Assembly: GCF_963576675.1 (NCBI RefSeq)
Contig: NC_088916.1
Coordinates: forward strand, 12,128,501-12,192,500
DNA: 64,000 nt
Reading direction: 5' to 3'
Source of the DNA: Euphorbia lathyris
Taxonomy: Eukaryota > Streptophyta > Magnoliopsida > Malpighiales > Euphorbiaceae
This document shows, in pieces, positions 36,701 to 47,698 of the stretch (position 1 is the stretch's first letter; each line of letters begins with the position of its first letter). Under the pieces are notes generated by a model. That model had not been told where the DNA came from. It ran no database searches and saw only the letters and a program-made list of their open reading frames with translations. The position numbers and the translations under genes were made by a program.

Positions 36701-37404
36701 GTATGGTTATCAGGTAACTTCTCCATGAAAGACCTTGGTGAAGCAGCTTATATACTTGGTATAAAGATCTATAGAGATAGATCAAGAAGACTGCTTGGTC
36801 TTTCACATGCTACATACATCAAAAAGGTGCTAAAACGGTTTAGGATGCTTGAATCGAAACGAGGTAACTTACCCATGGTACATGGAGTAAAGTTAAACAA
36901 TCATCAATGTCCTAAAACCGAAGATGATAAGAAGCGCATGGCTGTAATCCCGTACGCCAGCGCAATCGGTTTGATTATGTATGCTATGCTTTGTAATAGA
37001 CCTGATGTAGCATTCGCGTTAAGTATAACGAGTCGTTACCAAGGTAATCCGGGAGACGAGCACTGGAATGCCGTCAAGAACATTCTTAAGTACTTGAGAA
37101 GGACTAAAGACATGTTCCTAGTGTACGGAGAAGGGGATCTGAAAATAGAAGGATTTTCAGATGCCAGTCATCTCACAGATGAGAATGATTTTAAATCCCA
37201 ATCAGGATACCTGTTTATCTTGAATGGGGGCGCGGTCAGCTGGAAGAGTTCCAAGCAAGGAAGCGTAGCTTTCTCTACGACCGAGTCAGAGTATATCGTT
37301 GTTGCGGAAGCAGCAAAGGAAGCGGTTTGGATTAAGAAGTTCATTACTGAACTTGGTGTGGTGCCTGACATTGTAAATCCCATTACACTATACTATGATA
37401 ACAA
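33716..37404 (+). pseudogene. copia gag-pol polyprotein, two stops, 3' end lost to an RTE insertion
   Basis: The first 923 codons (33716-36487) are open. Gag comes first, with its CCHC knuckle CHFCGEEGHWKRNC near residue 243, then protease, GAG pre-integrase (WHCRLGHINKRRM), integrase (HSDVCGPM, DDHTRYGY, RSDRGGEY) and the first half of RT. The protease motif reads DTRCGSH rather than the normal DTG, a probable inactivating change. RT is cut by TGA at 36485-36487 and TAG at 36533-36535, then continues in the same frame through LYVDDILLMG and RNase H (STTESEYIVV) to about 37404. There the sequence switches to RTE LINE after YYDNNG. The remaining RNase H, the polypurine tract and the 3' LTR are absent. 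Confidence 0.92.
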
Positions 37405-38381
37405 TGGACATGTATGAGGAAGCATGCACGAGTGTACGCACCAGCGTTGGGAAGACTGAAGAGTTCCCTATTACGATTGGAGTGCATCAAGGTTCTGCAC
37501 TAAGCCCTTTTCTTTTTGCCATCGTTATGGATGAACTAACGAGTTCACTTCAAGATGGTATACCATGGTGCATGTTGTTTGCAGATGATATTGTGTTGGT
37601 CGATGAGACGAAAGAAGGCGTGGAGAGGAAGTTGGAACTATGGAGACTAACTTTAGAATCTAGAGGCTTTAAGCTAAGCCGAAGTAAGACAGAATATTTG
37701 GAGTGTAAGTTTAGCGGCGATAGGAGTAGGGAGGCAGGGACAATCACACTAGATGGGAGAGTTGTTCAAGCATCAGATTGCTTTCGGTATTTAAATCTGG
37801 TTGGGCGAAGTGGAAGAGTGCTACGGATTTCCTTTGTGACCCCGACATGCCAAATAGATTGAAGGGAAAATTCTACCGTACGGCAATCAGACCAGCACTA
37901 TTATATGGTACGGAGTGTTGGGCAGTGAAACACTGTAACACTCATAAGATGTCGGTAGCGGAGATGCGTATGTTGATATGGATGTGTGGTCATACGAGAA
38001 AGGATCGGGTGAGTAATGAAATAATGAGGACAAAAGTAGGGGTTACATCAATTGAGAATAAAATGAGGGAAAACCGACTAAGGTGGTTTGGCTATGTAAG
38101 ACGAAGAGTGCTTGATGCGCCGGTTAGGAGGACTGAAGAGTGGCAAAAGGATGTAGTGGTGAGGGGTAGGGGAAGACCTAAGCAAACTTGGAGGATGGTG
38201 ATCGCGAGTGATATGAGTTTATTGGGGATTGAGGAAAATATGGTAGTGGATAGGAAAGAGTGGAGGGAGAGAATTTGTGTCGCTGACACGACTTGATTTC
38301 ACGGTTTTATATGATGGTTCATGTTAGCCGACCCCGAATCATTTCGGGACTAAGGCTTTGTTGTTGTTGTTGTTGTTGTAT
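37405..38381 (+). pseudogene. 5'-truncated RTE-type LINE
   Basis: The translation matches plant RTE reverse transcriptase from the thumb side of the catalytic centre: [27 protein letters not shown], then [14 protein letters not shown] with the FADD motif. A deletion and frameshift near 37790 lead to [22 protein letters not shown] and MRMLIWMCGHTRKD. It ends at ICVADTT (stop before 38297). The 3' end contains CCGAATCATTTCGGGACTAA and a TTG repeat at 38357-38380, the hallmark tail of the RTE clade. It inserted in the copia RNase H region or marks a recombination joint there. Confidence 0.92.
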
Positions 38382-39380
38382 TAAGTCCATAAATTAATTT
38401 TAGTTAAATAGAATTAAATCGCAATTGTAACCACTTAGTATAAAAAAATGTTTTATAATTAATATGTAAAATTAATTATATTAATTAGAATCATTATGCT
38501 CAACATTTGAGAATTTGAAGAGATTCAAATAATAATATTTTTCAACAACTTGTCCTATGATCATGTTTCATTTTCATCTGTTAAAAACTCTTGAAATACT
38601 AAAAATTTTGTACGAACCATAATATAATAGTTAAAAACTATATAAGCCAATGTTGCAAAAGCAATTATCTTAATATCCCATAATTAATGTACATTTTTAG
38701 GATTTTGAGCATCAAAATTTATTATTTACCTTCGTTTTGAATTCGTATCTAGCATAATCCACATTCTTCAAGAATAAACATCTTATCAAGTGTATTAGAG
38801 GCTTACAATCTCTTTGTCTAGAAAATTGGAAAAAAATAACTTCTTGATAATAATAATAATATAACATAATTTATAATTGAAATAAACTTCATTGTAAGTA
38901 TAATATTTCAAACTAAAAAAATGAGTGGATTTCAACAGGTTTTGAATTAGAAAAATTAATATAACTTCAATTAAAGCTAAAAATTGAGTTCATATAAAGC
39001 CGAAAATCTAAATTTTAGTTAGAGTTAACAATCGAAACGATAACACCTAGCAACATATACTAAAACAGAATGCAAAAATACAAAATCTTTATTTTAGTCA
39101 TTTTGAAAAAAAAAGACAAATAAAAAAGAAAACATGGATAAGATAGCGAGAGGTATGGAATCTAGGTAACGACAGAAATGGAATTTTATCTCTAAAAGAT
39201 GAAACTATAACAACTATTGTTTAATAAAAATAAAACAACAACACAACTGAGAAAACTAAAAATTGAGTTCATATAAAGCCAAAATCTAAATTTTAGTTAG
39301 AGTTAACAATCGAAACGATATATAGAAGTTTATTTGTGACTTTTGGATTTCCGTTGCTTTGTGTTTTTTCATCTTCCCGT
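38382..39380. other. AT-rich spacer with a 65-bp direct repeat
   Basis: No gene. A segment starting CTAAAAATTGAGTTCATATA occurs at about 38977-39042 and again at 39255-39320 with one or two differences. The origin of the sequence between is unknown. Confidence 0.6.
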
Positions 39381-39384
39381 AACT

Positions 39385-39590
39385 CTTGCTTTCTTTTATT
39401 ATTTTAATTAATAGGCTAGTAATTGTTTAATATATTATAAATATAAATATAAATATAAATCTGTTATTTTTAATTAATTAAATCTTTTTAATCAGATTTT
39501 TTACTACGTGGACAACTCATCAAAAAGGCTCTAAAACACTTCTATTCATTTCTCTCTGCTTCAGCTATTATATATAGTATAGATACTATA
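39385..39590. mobile_element. Truncated copy of the 23655-24600 MITE, with empty site
   Basis: The sequence from TTTTATTATTTTAATTAATA to the CAACTCATC-containing arm parallels both flanks of the MITE at 24000-24498. It has just one TTAATTAAA (39474-39482) where that element is inserted. Confidence 0.8.
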
Positions 39591-39619
39591 CTCGATGTGG
39601 GAGGGTTTAATGTACCATC

Positions 39620-40050
39620 GGTCACTAAATTTTCATAGTTGTTTTAAAATGATCACATAATTTCAATTTGTTTGGATAAAATTATTCAATTTTAAAATTT
39701 GTCTTAATTAAGTTACTCCAGTGACTTCAAGAGTAAAAAGACACTAAAAAAGCGACATGACCGTATATCAGCAGCAGTCAACTATCACCGTTAATTGAAA
39801 CGATATGTTACTACCACATAGCTGATTGAAACGATATGTGGCTTCCACCTACCTGACATATATCATTTTGACCAGCTAGGTGTCATCCACGTATCGTTTC
39901 AGTCACATCATTTTTCTGGTACTTTTTTGCTATTGAAGTCGCCAGAGTAACTTAATTGAAAGAAATTTTAAAATTAAATAATATTAAAACAAATTGAAGT
40001 CAAGTAACTATTTGAAACAACAATAAAGTTCATTGCGCATTTAACTCCAA
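39620..40050. mobile_element. Long-TIR MITE
   Basis: About 80-100 bp at each end are imperfect inverted copies. The left arm has CATAGTTGTTTTAAAATGAT and ACAAATTTTAAAATTGAATA-like words in mirror form, and the right arm has AAGTAACTATTTGAAACAAC. The middle holds short repeats of GAAACGATATGT. No clear target duplication. Confidence 0.6.
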
Positions 40051-40316
40051 TATGAGAATTAAAGTGTGTTTATCGACTTCCAAATATAATGGAAATAATA
40101 ATTAAAAAAAAAGGTGAATAATTTTGAGGTTGTAAGACTATTTTCACGCTCCTTCCTAAAATGAAAGCAAGTAGACGTGTTAAGAGATTGGATCAGACCT
40201 AATCCGTTTTTACATATACAATTTAGTCCAGTCTGCACTATATTTACATCTTCGGACCAGATTGAACTTAACTAGAAAAACTAATTCTCAAGACAAGATC
40301 GGTTCAGTCCATCCAA

Positions 40317-40545
40317 GTGAATGGAAAGGAAAAAACAAAAGATGAATTCAATTTTCACTTTAAAGAGACATGCTATAAAAATAGACCACTTTATGAAACT
40401 TTTTATCTGGATGGGAATCAAGAAAATTCGAAGTTAGAAATATTGATAGAAAAAAAAAATAAAGATCTGTTATGGGTTGAAAAACCTCTTGTAACTATTC
40501 TTTTTGATTCTAAACGTTGGAATCGTCCATCTACATATTTATATT
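40317..40545 (+). pseudogene. ycf1: Nuclear copy of a chloroplast ycf1 (TIC214) fragment
   Basis: An open stretch of about 75 codons reads like the internal region of plastid Ycf1, with recognisable [24 protein letters not shown], [10 protein letters not shown] and KRWNRP segments. Ycf1 is a large chloroplast-encoded protein of the inner envelope translocon. About 225 bp here, ending in nuclear AT-rich DNA on both sides, indicates a NUPT (plastid DNA inserted in the nucleus). It cannot be a functional gene. It lies between fragments of a hAT-like GC-richer repeat (40190-40315 and 40840-40925). Confidence 0.88.
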
Positions 40546-41034
40546 AAAAATAAATTAAAACATAAATTAAATTTTCTAAAAAAACATAAAATTAAATTGT
40601 CATTATAAATAATAAATAGTAACAAAAATTTAATAATTATTTGAAAGAACAAGAAAAGCAATGTAACCTTTTCTTCAAAAAGATTATTGCATTTATACTT
40701 ATAAATGGAAATAATATTGACATATATATACAAATGAAAATAATTTAAATGCACAGAGACAGATACAATAAATTGAAAATAAAAAAAATTAAATTAACAT
40801 TTTAAATATAATGTTAAATGTAATTAAATTACACATAATTGTTTTATAGTTCGAGCTGAGCTAGGTTAGATTTGGATTTTAAGACATATTTCAAACTTAA
40901 CCTATTTTATATTGGGCCTTTTACATAAAACACATAATAGGAATCATATTTATATTTTAATCAATATGGATAATTTAATTAACAATATATCAAAAGCATT
41001 AAACATATTTGAAAAATGTCGCAGTGATATAGTT

Positions 41035-41186
41035 ATGAATTTCCTACCTTTTGGAATTGTTAACATGATTTGTTTTTAAAAAATGACAGTTTTTTAATTT
41101 GATAAAATTCATGAATTTCCTACCTTTTGGAATTGTTAACGTGATTTGTTTTTAAAAAATGACAGTTTTTTAATTTGATAAAATTC
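41035..41186. repeat. Two tandem copies of a 76-bp unit
   Basis: Copies 41035-41110 and 41111-41186 start ATGAATTTCCTACCTTTTGG and differ at one base (AACATG versus AACGTG), so the duplication is recent. Confidence 0.95.
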
Positions 41187-41394
41187 AAATTAGTTTTTGA
41201 CAAAGTTGTAGATATTTTCTAAGAAGTAAATGTGAATGTAAATTTTCCTTTTATATTTGGGTTTTTGCGGGTTTGGAATGAATTGAGCTAAATATGCATC
41301 AGGCCCAATTCATTAAAAATGGACTTGGACAGGTTGTTAGAAAATGGATTCACGAACATATCCAATTTAAGGATAGACCTACCCACTCCCAAGG

Positions 41395-41540
41395 TCAGGA
41401 CAAACCACAGACCTCGATAAGGGTTTACAGTGGAATTTACAGATTACCTACAAATGAGGGTTAAATTTTGACGGAGTGGGGAATCAAACCTCAAACTTAT
41501 CAAGCAGAGGTTCAATGTCTTACCACTCGGACCAACCCTT
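41395..41540 (-). mobile_element. tRNA-derived SINE
   Basis: Minus strand: box A-like GGTTGGTCCGAGTGGTAAG (41538-41520) followed about 40 bp later by box B-like GAGGTTTGATTCCCC (41492-41478), then a tRNA-unrelated body. Spacing fits a Pol III internal promoter. It has no intact cloverleaf. Confidence 0.65.
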
Positions 41541-41656
41541 ATTGGCGTCAAATTGCAATTGTTAATTTGTATGTGATTTTTTTTTTTTATATATATTTTG
41601 TATTGGAGAGAGAATCTACAAGCTTTCTTAATTAGAGTTGGGATAAAGATCAAATT

Positions 41657-42233
41657 GGGATAAGGTGTAAAAATGCATCTAACATTTACAATCAGAAATA
41701 ATTTTATTCCTAACATCTAAAATGATGTAATTTTACTCGTAAAATTGCCAGCCAAGAGCAATCTTACTTCTAACATTAACAAGTTGAGTCAATTTGAGAA
41801 ATAATTAATTAAACTGTCTACTCGGTCATGAATCTTGTCATCTACATTTCACATTTACCTTATTTTATCACTCATTAATAATAGATCACAAACATATGAT
41901 TAGACGTGAAAAAGCTTTAGAAAATAGTTTGTCTTTTGTACGAATTTGACAAAAAAATTCAAATATTTCACCGAATTTATAAATATTAATCTCCAATTCT
42001 ATTATTAAATCACAAAAATTATGATTTTTTTAGAACCAACTGATAGGCAATAATAGAATAAGGAACACAATATTTATGATTTATAATAATGTCTGATATT
42101 GATTCAACTTACCAATGTCAGAAGTATAATTTCTCGTGGCTACCTACGTTAGGATAAAATTGAACAATTTTAGATGTAAGTGTAAAATTGCTCCCGGATG
42201 TAATTATTAGTGGTAGTTTTTGCACTTTATCCC
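41657..42233. mobile_element. Long-TIR MITE related to 15674-16218
   Basis: Ends GGGATAAGGTGTAAAAATGC and (reverse complement) GGGATAAAGTGCAAAAACTA form the termini. The interior is an inverted relative of the element beside the WD40 gene. Confidence 0.7.
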
Positions 42234-42769
42234 AACCAAATTTATCCTAACGTTTTAAAGAAAGTGCTTGTGCAAATTTAACCGTAATATTTTCTAACAA
42301 GACCAATTTTAGCCTACATTATCAAAAATTAGAAAAAACTAGTTTGACTGGCATTTAACTGTTACTTCAGACCTTTCTAATATCAATGTTGTCTAAGATA
42401 TTTAGTGCATTACTAACAAAATCACAAAAATTCTGTTAAAATTCTAAAAAACTAACTGCTACATATAAGTTAATTACAAAACATTTGTCAAATTGTCTAA
42501 AATATTTACTGTGTTATTAACCTAGTTACAAAAAAAAAAAAACCAATAAAAAAATATACGAAATTGTTTCAATTTATCGACAAACTTGTTTGGAATGTCC
42601 AATGTGACAGTTAAATAACAGTAAAACCAGTATTTTCAAAATTTCGATTGCGCATGGCTAAAACGGATCTTGCTTGAAAACGTTAGAGTTAAATTTGCAT
42701 AATTTCATATGTTAGAATTAAATCTGCATTTCGCTTAAAATGTTAGGATTAAATTTGACCATTATCCCA
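42234..42769. mobile_element. Adjacent MITE with TIRs built on CAAATTTAATCCTAAC
   Basis: The left end reads CCAAATTTATCCTAACGTTT. The right end, reverse-complemented, reads GGTCAAATTTAATCCTAACA. It abuts the previous MITE, and the two may share a CCC boundary. Confidence 0.6.
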
Positions 42770-42839
42770 TGAGAATTAGATGAAAGATAATTATTTAAAA
42801 TAAAATAATAATTGTGAGTTTCATTTTATTAACTGTTTA

Positions 42840-42985
42840 AGATTGACTTGAGTGGTTAAGGGTCTCAAGTCACTTAAACTAGATCTCGTGTTCGAATCCT
42901 AGTGTCGTCAAAAGTTTTAATTGGGAAGATCCATCTAAAAGGTGTTTGACGAGTCTCGAACCGAAAAATCAGAATAAAAATAAAA
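42840..42985 (+). mobile_element. tRNA-derived SINE-like element
   Basis: Box A-like TTGAGTGGTTAAGGG (42849-42863) and box B-like GTGTTCGAATCCTAG are spaced as in tRNA-Ser/Leu-type SINEs. An A-rich tail with AATAAAAATAAAAA lies at 42970-42988. The cloverleaf is not intact. Confidence 0.6.
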
Positions 42986-43146
42986 ATTAACATGACTGAT
43001 TCAAGAGCTAACGAGAAAAAATGTTGTTTTGATATGAATTCAATAATTAAAAAGAGTTAAAAGAGAGTCTTCTAAACTTATCCAAAAAACTTGATAAGTC
43101 CCCTCAACTTATCCATTTGCCTCTTAAACTTGTTTAAATTGATATA

Positions 43147-43976
43147 CTCCTTCTATTCTACAATACATATCTTTTAAAGTTAATGCACACTAATTAAGAA
43201 ATGCAATTAATTTTAAAGGTAATTAATTTATTAGTCTCTATATTTTGACAAAACACACTGTTTAGTCCTTGTATTTTTAAAAACACATGGTAAGGTCCCT
43301 AACCTTTTTCTCAGTGAACTGTTTAGTCATTCCGTCTGTTTGTTAGATTTTTTACCGTTTATGACTTCAGAAATGACTAAATTATCCTTTACTATTTACC
43401 TTCAAACTTCAGTAGAAAAAATCAAATTTAGAAAAAGAAGCTACTTGTATGGAGAACAAGAAAAAGAATAGACCAAATATTTACGAATTTGAACGATTAA
43501 CAAGAAAATCAAGAAAAAGAACGCTCGAAGTTGATTTTAGATGCATTAGAGTTTAAAGGAAATGAAAATAAAAGGAAAAAGAAGAACGCAAATCCAAATT
43601 GACTAACAGAATCTTCATGAGAGTCTAACATGAAGGACTAAACAGTTCACCGAGAAAAACGTTAGGGACTAAACAGTTCACCGAAAAAAACGTTAAGGAC
43701 TTTACCGTGTGTTTTTGAAAATACAGGGACTAAACAGTGTGTTTTGTTAAAATATAGGGACTAATAAATTAATTACCCTAATTTTAAATAAACGACTTTT
43801 TTACCCTTGTATTATTTAGATCCACTAGTAACTTTATCTATTCCCAAGGCAAAAAGTCAACTTAAATAGGGGTATAATTGGTAAAAGTAAATTAATTTGC
43901 ATAGATTGAAGCAAAATGTCATATGTGGAACAAAAAAAAGTTCTCTAGAAAGACATGTATTGTGGAACGAAGGGAG
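43147..43976. mobile_element. Stowaway-like (Tc1/mariner) MITE interrupted by a Mutator-type MITE
   Basis: The left end CTCCTTCTATTCTACAATAC and the right end GTATTGTGGAACGAAGGGAG are inverted copies of the Stowaway consensus, flanked by TA at 43145-43146 and 43977-43978. Without its insert it is about 260 bp, a normal Stowaway size. Confidence 0.85.
43217..43778. mobile_element. Mutator-type MITE, 562 bp, nested in the Stowaway element
   Basis: Arms of roughly 85-90 bp start RGGTAATTAATTTATTAGTC and include CAAAACACACTGTTTAGTCC. The 9-bp duplication TAATTTTAA occurs at 43208-43216 and 43779-43787. The right arm is partly duplicated (CTAAACAGTTCACCGA occurs twice). Confidence 0.9.
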
Positions 43977-44057
43977 TATATTTTAATTTGTTTAAATCTA
44001 TAAAAAAAATTGAAAACTTAAAAAATAAAGGCCTAATCCGCGATTCTAAGTCATTAA

Positions 44058-44312
44058 GGGTCCGTTTGTTCTACCTACTGTTTGTTATTGTTGTTTGCTG
44101 TTTACTGTTGGAAAAAGATGCTTTTCCAAAAAGTAGAGATTCTCTGCTTTTGTAAAATGCTGTTTTTCAGGTGTAAAAGACAAACATGAGATCACTAACC
44201 AAACATTTAATGTTGCTTTTCAACTGTAAAAGGCAAACATGAGGAGTCTAACAAAACACCTTTTAAAATGAAAAGGTAAACAGAAGGTGAAAAGTAGGTA
44301 AACAAACACCCC
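44058..44312. mobile_element. Tourist-like MITE, 255 bp
   Basis: Ends GGGTCCGTTTGTTCTACCTA and its inverted partner ending CAAACACCCC, flanked by TAA at 44055-44057 and 44313-44315. Confidence 0.85.
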
Positions 44313-44605
44313 TAAAACAAGTTAACTTTTTTTTACATCTTTATGATATTTTTAGGGTATTGCTAAATACTGCCCTTAATTTCCGTTTCACCGCACTGTT
44401 TTGACCATTTTACCCTTGCCACTTTTTTTCCCCCTAATACCTTAAAAACTCTCTCTAGTTTTCTCTCCCGAGCACAAATCCCGGATTTGAAAAAAATGGA
44501 TCAAAACATTCCCGAAGACAATGAGTTCGAACACGAGGTAATATTACGAGAATTAAAAACGTTATTAATCATTTTTTTATTTTTTTTATTCGAATTTTGC
44601 CTGGA

Positions 44606-44831
44606 CGGGTGGCGATTACCACCCGTTCCTTAGGCCGATCGGATGAACTACCCGATCGGCCTAAGGAACGGGTGGTAATCGCCACCCGCTCCACCCATGG
44701 AACGGGTGGTAATCGCCACCCGCTCCACCCATGGAACGGGTGGTACGCGCCACCCGTTCCACCTTTGGAACGGGCAGTACGCGCTGCCCGTTTCCACCTA
44801 TGGTGGAACGGGTAGCCTGCCCGTTCAGGCA
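44606..44831. repeat. Palindrome array in the transposase first intron
   Basis: A perfect 37-bp inverted repeat (44606-44642 with 44652-44688, 9-nt loop) is followed by direct and inverted repeats of units such as CCACCCATGGAACGGGTGG and CCACCTATGGTGG, to 44831. The outermost words GCCTGGACGGG and CCCGTTCAGGC mirror each other, so the whole block can fold as one compound hairpin. GC content is far above the flanks. Confidence 0.93.
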
Positions 44832-47614
44832 AAAGTGGGCAAAAATTGCCCCGAACTAATTTCGAACGGGAGAAATAGGCCCGAAGTATTTTTTTTTGTA
44901 ATTTTAATGTAAATTTTTCGTATATTCAGGTACCGATAGAAGATTGGAACCCCGATAACATTGATTATAGTTCGCGTTTTATAACGGATACCGTTTTCCC
45001 CTCCAGTCAGGATGCTATTGATTGGGCAAAAAAGATAGCTATTCAGAATGGGTTTGAGCTTGTAATATCTTCGCACAAAAATGGGGGTAAACAGAAGTTG
45101 TTGCGCTGTTCACGGGGTGAACGATATAGAGGTGTTGTGAAAAATGATGAAGATCCTGCAATTAGGAAAAGTAAAACTAAAGCGTGCCGATGTAAATTTT
45201 AGATTAAAGCCTATCAACATGCAGACCTTTCGGGATGGGGGATAAAGGCTAAGGCTGGGTTAACTGGAATGCATAACCATACAATGCGTATGTATCCAGA
45301 GGGAAGTCGGCAAATGAGCGAACTCAGTATCGCATCTAAACAAATTGTGCGTGATATGTCTTCAGCTCAAGCAAAGCCTTGTGCTATTTTAGCAGCAGTT
45401 AAAGAAAAACACCCAGAGGACAACTCAGTAATTAAACACATATATAATTACAGGGACAAAGTGAGGAGGGACGCGTTTGAAGGTAGAGACCTGGCTAGTC
45501 AATTCTACCATATTGCTGTGGAGAACAAATAGGTCAATTACACACAGGCTGATTCAGGTGTGATAACGCATGTGTTCATGGCACATCCAGAGTCAGTTGA
45601 TATGTTCAGGACTTACCACTGGTACATCGACATTGATTCAACGTACAAAACAAACAAGTACAAAATGCCGTTTGTTGAGATTGTTGGGATGACGCCATGC
45701 AATAATAACTTCAAGATAGCGTATGCTATTGTTAAAGACGAGACCGAAGGGAGCTATCGTTGGATTTTGCAAAGGCTGAAGATTTTGCTTGGGGATGATC
45801 TTAACCCGACCGTTGTTGTTAGTGACAGGGAGCTTGGGTTATTAAAGCCGATACAAGAAGTTTTTCCACAAGCAGCGCACTTGCTATGCACTTGGCATAT
45901 TAATAAGGATGTGGAAGATCGTGTGTATAGAATCATTGGAGATAAAGGCCTTGCCTCTAAATTCAAGAATGGCAAATGGAGAACAATATTAGAATCATTA
46001 ACCATTGAGGAGTACGAGACCAATCTTATGATGATGAAGGAAAAGATGAGCAGGTTCAAAGGAGTTATCTCGTATGTTGAGGAGACGTGGTTGGTGCATA
46101 AGGAGAAGTTTGTTGTTGCTTGGACAAAGGAGTTCCTACATTTTGGTAACACAACTACTTGTCGAGTGGAGAGCGAACATGCTAGTCTAAAGCAATGGCT
46201 CAATACGGCAACTGGGTCCCTTGACACGGTATGGCAGAAGGTTCACAAGCAGATTGAATCACAAGCAACCAATATAAGGTATTTGCAATTTCTTCTACTG
46301 CGATTTTGGAATTTGCATTTAGGGTTGTATCATTTCACTAACTAATAATAATTTTGTCTTCGTATCAGGTACATGCTTGAACAGTCGCGGCTTCGTCAAG
46401 CAGTCACTTTCACCGGACGCCCATTAAGCCAACTTGTATTCAAAGTCTCTCATTATTGTCTGCAGTTGTTGAATCAAGAGTTAGAGCGTATGAGAGGGTT
46501 GAGCCATGAAGTGTACGTGCGTTGCGGTTGTGTATTGAGAACATCGCATAAGATACCATGTGCATGTGAACTGAAACGAGCTTGTGATCTGGAACAAATG
46601 ATCAGTTCTGAGAGTGTTCACGTGTTTTGGAGAACACTTTTAATCAATCATGGTCACACTGATGAAAATGACGGGCGTAATGATCTGAACTAGGAGCAGC
46701 GATATTTTAAGTCCTTAGTGGACCAAGTCTCTAAAGCCGACCCATCCGTAATGCGTAATATTTCAATGTTTATCCATGATCAACTACACCCTGATCAAGC
46801 TCAGTACACCGAACCCGATGTCAAAATTAACGTGCGGGGGCGACCTAAGGTGAGCAAATCCACAAAACGTATGCCGAGTTCTTGGGAATATAATGAAACT
46901 CGTCGTGGACGAGCTCGTTCTACTAGTTCATCTAGGAGTCGTGGTAGAAGTGGCAGAATTAGCTCATCATCCTCGGTACATAATGCTGCCTCATCAGGTA
47001 AATTATATCTGATAAACCTAACTTTTTTTTATAACTGTTTTGCAATATAGAGTTGTTTTACACTAATATACATGAATGCAGATGGAAAAACGTATCATGG
47101 TTCTGAATTCGTACATACCGATAAAATAGTTGGCATAATTAAACCATACGTCGAATCATACTACGACGTTGTAGGTGATGGAAATTGTGGTTTCCGTACG
47201 GTAGCAACTTACATTTTTGGTGACGAAGAAGCGTGGCAGACAGTTAGGCATCACATTCGAAATGAAGTAATTGCTAACCGTTGTTTGTATCAAAGAGTGT
47301 TTGTTGATACTGTTGATGCAGCTCTTCGTAGAGTAAGTTGGGACGGTGCAGGTTGTACGCCGGATTATTGGATGATCGTTTGGGATGACTTGTGGCCGGT
47401 TGCTACCATGTACAATTCTGCTATCATGTTATTTGGCTTCTCAGGTGGGGACACATTAGCGTTGTGTGGTACTATCTTACCATTGTATGCCGCATCGACT
47501 GCTACAAGACCATCACGTGAGATTTGTATAGCTCATTTAGGGAATCACTGCCAGCACTACATACGTTTAAATTTATCGCCTAACTTTCCGGTGCCCCCTA
47601 CTTTAGTTATCCAC

Positions 47615-47698
47615 ATTCCAACGTCTATATTCCAACGTCTATATTCCAACGGCTATATTCCAACGTCTATATTCCAACGTCTATATTCCAATGGCTAT
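47615..47698 (+). repeat. Six tandem copies of a 14-bp unit in the OTU exon
   Basis: The unit ATTCCAACGTCTAT is repeated six times. Because three units make 42 bp, the array encodes two 14-residue protein repeats (IPTSIFQRLYSNGY) near the C-terminus. Confidence 0.95.

Noticed and set aside
40539..41716. AT-rich minus-strand frames of 71-90 aa
   Set aside because: Composed of Phe, Leu, Ile, Tyr and Asn codons from AT-rich DNA, crossing repeat borders and a SINE.
44569..44912. Frames of 71-87 aa through the left palindrome array
   Set aside because: They are translations of inverted repeats on both strands, within an intron that splices cleanly; no protein family is recognised. The same applies at 50965-51298.
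47615..47698. Regular short repeats that might suggest a CRISPR array
   Set aside because: Head-to-tail 14-bp units without spacers, in a eukaryotic transposon gene.
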